Source of the DNA: an uncultured Alphaproteobacteria bacterium
GTDB taxonomy: Bacteria > Pseudomonadota > Alphaproteobacteria > Rs-D84
Length of the DNA: 64,000 nucleotides
Assembly (NCBI GenBank): GCA_949156565.1
Contig: CASCZI010000005.1
Coordinates: 62,001 to 126,000 of the forward strand
Direction: 5' to 3'
Part shown: piece after piece, positions 18,331-28,400 of the stretch
How the letters are laid out: the number at the start of each line of letters is the position of its first letter
How positions within the stretch are numbered: the first letter of the stretch is position 1
Notes under the pieces: generated by a model
Told to the model about the DNA's origin: nothing
Seen by the model: only the letters and a program-made list of their open reading frames with translations
Database searches by the model: none
Made by a program: the position numbers and the translations under genes

Positions 18331-18972
18331 ATGTCAAATCATCAATTTAAAATAAAAAACGCAAAGGCGAGTATTGTTTTGGGCGATATAACAAAACAGA
18401 TAGTCGATGCTTATGTAGTACCACACTTTGATAACGAGGTGTCGTGGGGTGGTGTTGGCAACTCTGTCGCATGTGCCGGCGCAGAAAAAGGCATGTTGGA
18501 ATATCAAGATAAGTACTGTGATGGGCGTTTAAAATTTGGTGATGTTATATTGACTCAATCTTATGGTGGTAATTCAAAATATTTGCTGAACGCAACAAGT
18601 GTGGCGTCTGGCAGAGAGAAAGAACCCCGTACAGTTTATGACGCAACATCTAACGCGATTAAGGTTGCCGAAGCGAATAAATTATCATCTGTCGCGTTTC
18701 CTGCGCTGGGAACAGGTATTATCGGTAAATTAACACCGGAACAATCTGCATTGATTATGCTGGGGGCTGTGCACAACGCGATACAAACATTGCAAGATAT
18801 TAGATTTGTTATCTATGGTGACAGATTTGCGTATGATGAATTTGTAAAAATCGCAAATTCAAAAAAAGACATATTACAAATATCAGAATTGCTTAAAAAT
18901 ATGGTCGGAAAGGCAGAATTCAATCAGGCAAGATGGTTGTCTGAATTTGTGAAAGGCAGAGTATTTGGTTAA
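18331..18972 (+). CDS. Macro-domain protein
   Basis: A 213-residue protein whose first ~165 residues form a macro domain, a fold that binds ADP-ribose and often removes it from proteins or nucleic acids. Seen: VLGDITKQIVDAYVVP, a GGVGNSVACAG loop, LLNATSVASG, and the phosphate loop AFPALGTGIIGK. The C-terminal ~45 residues are helical and not part of the domain. Its base use (less G-rich) differs somewhat from neighbours, and it has a consensus promoter and a terminator of its own, which may hint at acquisition. Confidence 0.8.
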   Translation: MSNHQFKIKNAKASIVLGDITKQIVDAYVVPHFDNEVSWGGVGNSVACAGAEKGMLEYQDKYCDGRLKFGDVILTQSYGGNSKYLLNATSVASGREKEPRTVYDATSNAIKVAEANKLSSVAFPALGTGIIGKLTPEQSALIMLGAVHNAIQTLQDIRFVIYGDRFAYDEFVKIANSKKDILQISELLKNMVGKAEFNQARWLSEFVKGRVFG

Positions 18973-18991
18973 TATGTCCATATTAAAAACA

Positions 18992-19014
18992 AAGCCTGCG
19001 ATTTGCAGGCTTTT
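18992..19014 (+). terminator. Terminator of the macro-domain gene
   Basis: Stem aagcctgc/gcaggctt with a gattt loop and a short U run. Confidence 0.75.
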
Positions 19015-19094
19015 ATATTCGTTCGATAACTAGCACAAATCGACCATTTTAATTCACAAATTATCGAACCGGGCGCAGGTATAAGAAAACCAAC

Positions 19095-19116
19095 AAAAAA
19101 CCGCCCCAGTGGGGCG
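19095..19116 (-). terminator. Terminator for the histidine phosphatase gene
   Basis: On the minus strand a ccgcccc/ggggcgg hairpin is followed by six U. It lies about 90 bases past the phosphatase stop. Confidence 0.6.
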
Positions 19117-19204
19117 GGGTGGGGTGCTTAATTTGGTTCGGGTTGGTGTGCGAATATGGGGTTGAATATTGTAATGATTTTACATTTATCGGTGCACAAA
19201 TACA

Positions 19205-19795
19205 TTAACGTTGCAATTTATGGCCGTCAAAAGTTAATTTGATATAATCGCAATTGCCAAGCCGCGCGTTGGATCCACCAACAAGATCCAGTATGCACCC
19301 CATCACACCGCCGTGGGTAGATATGGCGATTGTATCAAACGGCGTTTTTTTAACAATGTTCATAATTGTTTGTTTGGCCCGACGAAAACAATCTGAACGA
19401 CTTTCGCCGCCATTGGGGCACCAATTCGGATTGTTTAATAATTCGGATGGCATGCATAGGTGTCGGCGTCTGAAATCGGTTTGATATTCCGCCGGGTTAT
19501 CAGTCATTGTTACGACATGCCCAGTCAAGCGACCGGTATTGCGTTCGATCAAGCCATTATCCAATATAATATTCACCGCCGTTTTATCTGCCACAATTTG
19601 TGCGGTTTGCCGTGCCCGCGACAAAGGGGATGAATATATTGCCTGGATTGATTTTGTGGCCAGGGCGTTTGCCAATTCATTCGCCTGGGCGATGCCCGTT
19701 TCATTTAAAGGAATATCAACGTGTCCCATAACACGTCGTTGGACGTTATAATCTGTTTGACCATGGCGGAAAATGTAAATTATTTTAGCTGGCAT
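19205..19795 (-). CDS. Histidine-phosphatase (phosphoglycerate-mutase-like) family protein
   Basis: A 196-residue protein with the catalytic FRHGQTDYN near the N-terminus, the second-strand IYSSPLSRARQTA, the acid ERNTGRLTGH and the second catalytic His in IAISTHGGVMG. These define histidine phosphatases; members include cofactor-dependent mutases, cobalamin-pathway CobC and general sugar phosphatases. No cobalamin genes are nearby, so the substrate is open. It appears to be a single-gene unit. Confidence 0.85.
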   Translation of the reverse strand: MPAKIIYIFRHGQTDYNVQRRVMGHVDIPLNETGIAQANELANALATKSIQAIYSSPLSRARQTAQIVADKTAVNIILDNGLIERNTGRLTGHVVTMTDNPAEYQTDFRRRHLCMPSELLNNPNWCPNGGESRSDCFRRAKQTIMNIVKKTPFDTIAISTHGGVMGCILDLVGGSNARLGNCDYIKLTFDGHKLQR

Positions 19796-20027
19796 TATTA
19801 AACTTGATTGGACATCGATAATAGGTTACTTTAAAGAATATGAAAGTCAAAGTACTTTTTTATCTGTTTTTTTATTCAGGTGCACCAGGATCTCTAAAAT
19901 GCAAAAATCCCATAAATTCAAAATTGCTCGATGACATATGAGAGCTCTATTTTATATACCTGATTATAACAGATTATCGATAAATAATATAGCAATTATT
20001 ATCCCATTCATCTGGCGAGATGTAAAA

Positions 20028-20923
20028 TTAAAACGCGCCCAATGTCATCATAATCCCAACACCAATCAAGGTAAAGCATATCATTTTTTTAATGACATAA
20101 CCCGTCCTGGATTGTTCATTAAATGGCACATGAAATATTCGTTGCAGGACCAGCCCGATAAGCAGCGTAAATATAGGGCCGGATGATGTAACGGCCCCCT
20201 GGGCCAGGACGGTCATTCGACCCAAAGAATAAAAATAACAGACATGCCCGGCCAGACAAACAATTTCGTCCAACAGTAAAATCTTGAAACTTTTTAAATA
20301 TTCCGGGAAGGCGGCGCGGATTTCCCGCCGATTATTAGGTAGTAAAAATAATGAAAATCCAGCCAGGGATGCAAATAGATTTGTATAAATCGTCATATTT
20401 ACCCAGTTTAAGTCAATGTTTAGGGCATATTTGGATACAATGACCGAGCATGCCCGAATAGAAGACCCGATTAAAATCAACCAAAAAGCCGGGTTAATCT
20501 TTAAGTCTTTGAAACTGTTTGTACCCAGAATAATGGATGTTATCATAATAAGGGTATAGCCCATATATTGGGTGATATTTAGTATTTCGCCCAGTACAAC
20601 GACCGACAAAACGGCCGATACCACCATTCCCAAACGTCCCAATCCGTTGGTGACCGATGTATCTGTTTTCTTGTATGCGGCATAGGTAAAAAATAATGTA
20701 AATGTATCAATGGCACCCCATATCATGCATGCCACCAAGACGCGCCATGGGGGAATTGTCGCCATGCCCGTCAGGAACAAAGACGAAGCCACCAACATAT
20801 TGGGCCATGAAATATAAAACAACATGACCGGAATTTTTTTTAGTCGTGATGTGGAAACATACCCCTCTAGAACACGAGCCAATGAAAAGAAAATGACGAC
20901 GCAAATGCAAACAGAACAGGCAT
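20028..20923 (-). pseudogene. EamA/DMT-family transporter with apparent N-terminal frameshift
   Basis: Ten-helix drug/metabolite-type transporter of about 300 residues. The long frame starts only at a TTG (20882) in the middle of the first helix. Upstream, a second frame starting at the ATG on 20921-20923 reads MPVLFAFASSFSF and then a stop, as the first half of that helix should. Adding one T in the T-rich run near 20886-20894 joins the two as SSFSFSLARVLEG. So the gene is either phase-variable, recently broken, or carries a one-base sequence error. The substrate cannot be predicted. It has no operon partners. Confidence 0.6.
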
Positions 20924-21212
20924 AATAAGCGTAATGTTAAGAAATTATTCTTTGTCGTGCAATCTAAAACAATGCATTATCTGGGCCTGGGATTATAATG
21001 CCGATTAAATATTGACTGAGCCAAAAAGTATTTTTTAGCGGGTTACTGACGTGTGTGATACTGGGAATAATAGATGACAGATTTACGTGCATGATGTGCT
21101 TGGCCGATTGATTAGATATCGACAGTATATGGTGCACGATGACATCTATGAAAAATGATTTGCATCTCTTTATCCTACACGGAAATATTTACCCCCCCCT
21201 CTCTCTCTCTTT

Positions 21213-21788
21213 TTATAACCCCAGCACGCGGTGGATGGCATGTTCAATTTCCGGCATACGTGTTTTTATGAATTCCGGATTGTCTTTGAACCACTTGACA
21301 TTTAATGGTGATGGATGCGGCAAAACATATGCGGGTTTACCATTAATCATATTGTCTGAAAAGACCAATGTTGTAAAATCGGTATCTGGGAAAAAGAACG
21401 ATGCCGCGCGGGCGCCGATGAGAATAAAAATCTGATTATCAACCAATTCAATTTCTTGTATTAGCCATTTTTTTGCACAGCATCGTGGTGGCAGCCGGTC
21501 CCCGCCATTGGGGGCCTTGCCCGGATAACAGTGGGCCATGGCGGCGATATAGAAATTGTCCGGGTTATAAAACACGTCGTCCGAGATATGGTACCATTCG
21601 TTGCGTAATTTGCGGCCACTGGCATCATTAAAAGGGCGCATGGTTTTATGCACGTTCTGGGATGGGGCCTGGCTGATTTGCATAATCTTGGACTTTGCAT
21701 TGCCGGTTAAAATCGGATGTGGTTCAAAACCGAATTTTTCAGCGCACATGCGGCAGGATAAAATTTCTTGTCTTAATTTATCGAACAT
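21213..21788 (-). CDS. Uracil-DNA glycosylase superfamily protein
   Basis: A 191-residue protein. Seen: a Cys pair CRMC at the N-terminus and a CC pair near residue 102 (RCCAKKW), the arrangement of the Fe-S-containing branches of the family; QISQAPSQNVHKTMRPFND for the uracil-binding loop; and LPHPSPLN at the C-terminus for the second active-site loop. It may remove damaged bases or be one of the inactive family members. The tRNA-Asn gene lies upstream on the same strand. Confidence 0.8.
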   Translation of the reverse strand: MFDKLRQEILSCRMCAEKFGFEPHPILTGNAKSKIMQISQAPSQNVHKTMRPFNDASGRKLRNEWYHISDDVFYNPDNFYIAAMAHCYPGKAPNGGDRLPPRCCAKKWLIQEIELVDNQIFILIGARAASFFFPDTDFTTLVFSDNMINGKPAYVLPHPSPLNVKWFKDNPEFIKTRMPEIEHAIHRVLGL

Positions 21789-21874
21789 GATATTTCATTT
21801 TTCGTGCATGGATTATATTGTAAATTATATTCTTTTCAAGATCATTTTCGCGTCGGGGATGTCGCCAGAATAAC

Positions 21875-21900
21875 AAAAAACCGCCCCGATGGGGCGGTTT
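21875..21900 (-). terminator. Terminator of tRNA-Asn
   Basis: Stem aaccgcccc/ggggcggtt with an A-rich left flank that makes a U tract on the minus strand, just past tRNA-Asn. Confidence 0.7.
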
Positions 21901-21908
21901 GTAAATCT

Positions 21909-21984
21909 TGGCTCGGGCAGCTGGACTCGAACCAGCGACATACGGATTAACAGTCCGTTGTTCTACCGACTGAACTATGCCCGA
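21909..21984 (-). tRNA. tRNA-Asn (GUU)
   Basis: A 76-nt tRNA with acceptor TCGGGCA/TGCCCGA, encoded CCA (21909-21911) and anticodon loop CTGTTAA giving GUU. Confidence 0.95.
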
Positions 21985-22179
21985 ACAGCCTGCATATAAT
22001 ACCTGTTTCAGATAATAATTCAAGTATTTTTTTCATAAAAGCAAAAAAAAAATGAACAAATGTGACACGGAGGCCTTTGTGCTTGATGTTTGTGGCAATT
22101 TTATAGCCTTTTAGAATCTATATGGTAATCCATTGTTCTATGCTTTGGACAAAGATAAAGGAAATCAAAGGAATAAATT

Positions 22180-22281
22180 ATGAGGATCAAAGCCATTGCT
22201 CTAATATTTGGAAATTACGGTTTCAACTTTGTTTTTACAATACCGTACGGATGGAACAGGTATACAATATATAAAACTTAA
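22180..22281 (+). CDS. Possible 33-residue peptide upstream of the TPS locus
   Basis: An ATG behind aaaggaataaatt opens a 33-codon frame (MRIKAIALIFGNYGFNFVF and on). It has no recognised relatives and could be a leader peptide, a relic, or chance. The rest of the 21985-22439 gap is A/T-rich and should hold the promoter of the giant exoprotein gene; no clear consensus stands out. Confidence 0.25.
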   Translation: MRIKAIALIFGNYGFNFVFTIPYGWNRYTIYKT

Positions 22282-22439
22282 ACGTTTTATTCGTTATTGT
22301 ATATATGATGTTGATATTGGATAGATTTCAAAATCTTTATAACATGAAAAATCACTGAGAATAGGATTATTTTCTTGATGGTATCTTATTGATTTCTGTT
22401 TAATCCTATTATACCCTGATATCAACAATGGACAGATAA

Positions 22440-25400
22440 ATGGGAAACAAAAAGCAGACCATTTGTAATAAGTCAGTATATTTGGTGGCGATTTCAAAGT
22501 ACTCAAAAAAAGTACTTACGTCATTGTTGGCGCAGTTGGTCGTTTTACAGCAATGTGCATGGGCATATAATGACATAATCCCACCCCAGAATGTACAAGA
22601 TAATCCCGTAAATCATATTGTTATTGACCCGGATCGCCAGGGTGATGCATTTATTGACCGCGCACAGAATGGAACACCCGTTGTAAATATAAACGCCGCC
22701 AGCAAAGGGGGCGTTTCTGCTAATTATTACCGTGATTTCAATATAAACGCCGAGAATCTGATTTGGAACAATTATCAGGGCGAAGCCGCTATTTCCAAAT
22801 TAGGTGGCGCTTTACACGGAAATCCAAATTTCAATAAACCTGGGGCGCGACCGGCTGATATTATTTTGAATGAGGTAACAAGTTCTCGCGTGTCCAATAT
22901 AAACGGTTATGCAGAGGTATTTGGTAAACAAGCCGAGGTTATTATTGCCAACCCTAATGGAATCATGGTTGGCGGCGCAGGATTTATAAACACGTCACGC
23001 CTGTCCCTGATAACCGGTTCGTCAAATGGTTTGGACGCAAATGGCAATTTAACGCCGTTTAGTATATCTGACAGCCCAAACGCAATTATCACAGTTATCA
23101 GTCGCGATGTTGTTGATGCTGACGGCAACCCAGTTGCATATAACTTGGGCATTGACATGTCCGGCGGAAATATCATGGATTTGATATCCCGTATTGTAAA
23201 AATCAATGGCAAACTGCTGGCTGGACAAGAAATCAATATTCTGACCGGCAACGACAAGGTCACACGTACGCCCGACGGATGGACAGTCACCAGCAAGGAC
23301 GGCGAAGACAAACCGGAATTTGCGATTGATTCCACGGCGTTGGGTGGTATTTATGCGGGGCGCATTAACCTGATTGCAAACGAAGACGGTGTCGGCGTTC
23401 GCACGCGCGGCGATGTTATTTCCACCATGGATGATGTACGATTTGATGTGCATGGTAATATAATAATTGATTACAGTGTACAGGCAGCTAAAAATGTAAA
23501 TATCAACGCCAAAGATAATGTAAAAGCCGTCTCTGATATCGTGTCCCAAAACGCCGACATCAATATATCTGGTCAAGGCGTAGATGTTTCCAGCAATGTT
23601 TCTGCCAAGAATAACATCGCCATAAATTCCGGCAAAGGGATTACATCCACAGGTACTATTTTTGCAGAATATGGGGATTTGAAACTGGGGGCGATAGATG
23701 AAATATACGCATCAGGTAAATTAGCGGCCGGTCATGACATCATATTGAACGGCAACAAGAATATAACATTAAATAACATTGACGTCATAAGTGGTAATGA
23801 TTTAATGTTATCCGCCAAAGATGCCATCAACGCATCTGGAAAATTGACGGCACAACGAAATGCACAGTTTACGGCCAACAACACCATTGTCATAGATGGT
23901 CAAGTAAATGTTGGCAATGATATGGGTGTGCATTCTGACAAATCCATAATTATTGGCAATGGTGGCGTTCAGGCGGGTCATAGTATTATTCTGGATACAT
24001 TTACAGCGTTATTGTCTGCTAATTTGTCGGCAAATAACGATATTATTTTACAAATTCCGAATTTGACCGTAAATGGTGGCGACATAACTGCCGGCAACAA
24101 CATTTCTATAAAATCTGATAAAATCACCAATCGCAATACGGTCAAGGCAAATAATGCCTTGAATATTACTGCAAACACACTGGACAACACAGATGGAAAA
24201 CTGGTTGCGATTGGTGATTTTGTGCTGGATTTATTAAACCATGACTGGGCAACCAGCGGCACTTTGCAGGCCGGTGGCACACTAAGCCTGATGGCAAAAG
24301 ACCTGACGAACGTAAATGGCGATATCAGTGCGGGCGATATTGTCATAAATGCAAGCGGCAGTTTTTCGAACGGCTCTGATACGGTTGCGACGATTTTGGG
24401 CGCAACAAACAGTCTGACCTTAAACATAGGCACAGATTTAATGAATTATGGCACATTGCGCGGTGGCCGTGACGTCAGCATAAATTCCATAAACGTTGTC
24501 AACGGTGCGGCGACGGGCAGCAATGCCATGATTCATGCCGGACGTGATATGGTTATCAAAGCGGCGCAACGTATATTAAATCGTGGATTTGTTCAAGCCT
24601 TGGGTAATTTGAGCCTGACGACCGATGCCGCGCAAAATGAAGACTATGTCCTGAATCCGAATGCCCAAAAGCTGGCAACAGATAACGATACGACACTGGC
24701 CCCTGAATATCAATCAATCTATGATGCGCTGGATACCATAACAGACACGGCGCAACTGTATGATTTATTGGCCAATGTCAAAACGTCTGAGCAATTTTAC
24801 AAGGTTCAAAAACGTCTGCAGATGTTGCGAATTGACGAAGTTTTAACAGAATACGGCGAAATGGCAGATGGTGCAGATATTGATAACCTGGTAAGCCTGC
24901 CCGAAGATGAAATGCAAGAATCATTGGCCGAATTACTGGGCGATGATTATGACGCGGCGGATTGGACAATTGATTTGTCCGGCGATATCGCGAATATAAA
25001 CACCCAGATATCCGACCAGCAACAGCGCACGGATGATTATAATGCGGCGACGCGTTTGGATGCGCTGGCGCAGTACGAGGAAGATAAAGAAAACGCCCGC
25101 CAAGAATATGCCGACCAGAACGGTGACGACGACACCGGATTTACATATCCCGACTTTGAATATACCCCCGTATCCCGCGAAGATTATGCCACCCTTTCCG
25201 GCGAAGACTACCTGGATTATGACACAATGGTTGCGGCCGCGGAAACTGCTGCAAAAACCGCACGTGCCAATAAAATCACTACATTTATTGGCGATACAAC
25301 CACAATTGTAAATGAATATCGTACATACGACTGGTCAACCATGACCGACAGTGATATTGCGGATAAAATGTCGCTACTGATGGGCGATGAATACAACCCG

Positions 25401-28400
25401 TCCGATTGGATTATTCCGCCGTTCAAAAAAGCCGATGCCCTGCAATTGGGTTATATCAATTCGTTGCGGATAAATTCTGTGAATCGCGATTTGGTGGAAC
25501 GGACTGGTATTCATAACGACGGTCGGATTTACAGCGGCGCGAACATGGATTTGACATCCAACAGCGTTCTGCACAATAACAGGGGCGCATTGATTTATTC
25601 CACCGGCGACATGGCGTTATCCGTAGAAAATTACCTATTCAACAATGCAAATGCGGCGGGACAAGGAATTTTATCCAAGGGTGCATTATCTATTATGGGC
25701 CGGAATAATGGCTGGCTGGACCACCTTATAAATTATGACGGCACGATTGGATCTGACTTGGATTTGAACCTGCATGCGACCGAGGTTGTAAATTACGGCA
25801 GCGACAGTATCGACCTGTCGGGGATAGACAATAACATTTACCCAGCGATGGAATACCGCTATCACTGGACGGAAACCAAGCGCGTTTTGGGTCGTAAAAA
25901 GAAAAAGCATAAGAGCCGTGTCATTTCCGAGGCAGAATACAACCAAATGAAAGCCGCCGGTCAAAACGTGACCGCGACATATTTAGGTTATAATTATGTA
26001 AAAGATTATCCAGAATTACAGGCCTCCTATTATCTGACCAAAAAGCACTTGGAAGACCAACGCCACAATGCCACCGTCAAGACAGATAAGGATGAAGCGC
26101 ACCTGACACTGGTATCCGAAACATCAAAAATCCGTAGCAATCGTGGCACTCTGACCATTTTGACGGATGATTTGGTAAATTATAACAGTCAGATATTTGG
26201 GGAAAATGCCGAAATCACGGCACAGAATATTTTAAATCAGAACCTGACCCTGAACATAAATATCAAAGAATATTATGTCCAGCGGTATCGCAAATGTAAA
26301 CGCGTGGCAGGCGTATGTGTTGACCATTACCAGGCGCGTAAAGAATGGACGCACAATATTGTTGAAGAATACAAGGGCTTGTCGCCGTCCAGCATCATTG
26401 CCGCCAAGAACTTGAAGATAAATGTTCAGACATTGGGCAACGGCACCAGTGCGGTTGACCCCACGGCCGGTGGCAACACAACGTTGCCATACGACCCAAC
26501 AAGTCTGCCGGAAACAGAACTGCAGGAAATTGTTCGTACCGGTACAATTGACCCACTGGCTGGGTTTAAGTTGCCGGATGGCGGATATGGCTTAATACGC
26601 GCGGGCGACATTTTGAACAGCCCTTATTTATATGAAACAGACCCAACTTTGATTGATTTGGAACATTATCTGGGGTCAAAATACCTGATGAACCGCATAG
26701 GTATGGATCCAGATGATGTTGACGCAAAATTCCTGGGCGATGCATACGTTGAGCATCAAATGATAAAGGATGCGCTGGATAAGACGCAGGGATTCCGCAA
26801 TAAAATCATGACGGACGCGGAAACAGAAGACTACATCAACGGACTTTATAATACCGTGACACCAGAACTGGTGGCCGATTTAGGCCTGGAATTTGGGCGC
26901 GCACCGACACCGGAACAAATCGCTAAACTTGACCATGACATTGTATGGTATGTAAAGCAGAATATTACACTGCCCAACGGCGAAACGGTAGAGGTTCTGG
27001 TGCCGCAGGTATTCCTGGCGCAATCCACGGTTGATGAATTATATGGGGCGGCCCTTGCACGGGATGACACCAAGGCAAGCATCCGCGGCGACAACGTCAC
27101 GATTACGTCATTGTCGGCCGAAGCCGAAAGCCGCCTGGATAACATGGGTGCGATTGTTGGTAACCGTCAATTGGTTATCACAACTGACCAAATCAATAAT
27201 TCTGCGCGTACAGTCGGATATCAAACACCTGTCCTGCGCGGTGGCGATGTGCTTGTACTGGATACAGGCGAAGGTGGTGCGGTCAACAACCGCGGCGGAC
27301 GCATTGAAACAACCAACGCAGACAGCATTCTGGCGATAAATACAGGCGAACTGAACAATATCACACTGACCCAGCGAGAGACACAAGACCGCGGTAATTA
27401 CAAACGCGTAGAAACCCATATTGGCGACACCGCCACAATCGGCAGTGCCGGCGATGCCGTGATTATCACATCGGGTGATTTGAATATGGCGGGGGCAAAG
27501 ATTGGCGCAAATAAAGACATCAAAATATCGGTTGGTGGCGATATAACGGCGGTATCAGTCCAAGATTATGAATATGAATACCAAAAACAGAAATATGGCA
27601 CATTCTTGGGCAAGGATATTAAAACGAAAATATCGGAATCTGTTACAAATGTGACAAGTTCTATATCTGCTGGGAATAATGCTAACATAAATGTAAAAAA
27701 TGACCTTCTGGGTGAAGGCTTGTCAATATCTGCAGAAAACCAATTAAATTTAAGCGCAGACAATATCTATCTGACAGATGTAATAGATTATGATTATAAA
27801 TACAGCAAGCACACCAAAAAACGGTTGGGGCTTGAAAATATCATTGGCGAAACACTGGCTGGGGCGGGTCTTGGATTTGTTGTCGGCACTATACCAGGAG
27901 CGGTTGTTGGTGGAATTGGTAGTTTCGCTGATTCCATACAAGAACCACAGGTTGGTAACACCAAAGTAAAGGTCAATATGGATGAAACTGTTAAAAAATC
28001 CGATATCTCAGGCAGCAATGTAGACATCAATGTTGTCAATGACTATACTTATGAAGAATTGAGTGAAAACGATTATTCAGATTCACATAAAAGTAAAATC
28101 GGCAGAAGTTTTATTGAATCTGTCGGGCGTGGCGGCGTGATTGGAATTGCGGCAGGATTAGCACGTAAAGACAAAGAAAAAGAAGAAATCTATAAACAAC
28201 AAGAAATAGAATCCTCAAATAACGCACAAGTTGAATATGCGCAAATCTATGCTGACTACGAAAAAGCTTACAGTGAATACTTAAAGACAAAAAAAGATGA
28301 TATACAAACTTTAAATATTAGCCAAATTGGAGAATTAAGTAGAAAAGAAGAGAGCCGTGGCAAGCCACAATCTATAGGCTATGATAAAACCGGTGGATGG

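Noticed and set aside
21193-21215. Short c/t microsatellite run (ccccccctctctctctcttttt)
   Set aside because: It lies past the end of the UDG-family gene with no promoter or gene start beside it, so no switching role can be argued.
24778-28039. Many minus-strand frames of 60-150 codons within the exoprotein gene
   Set aside because: They are antisense shadows of a long repetitive gene with no start signals or family text.
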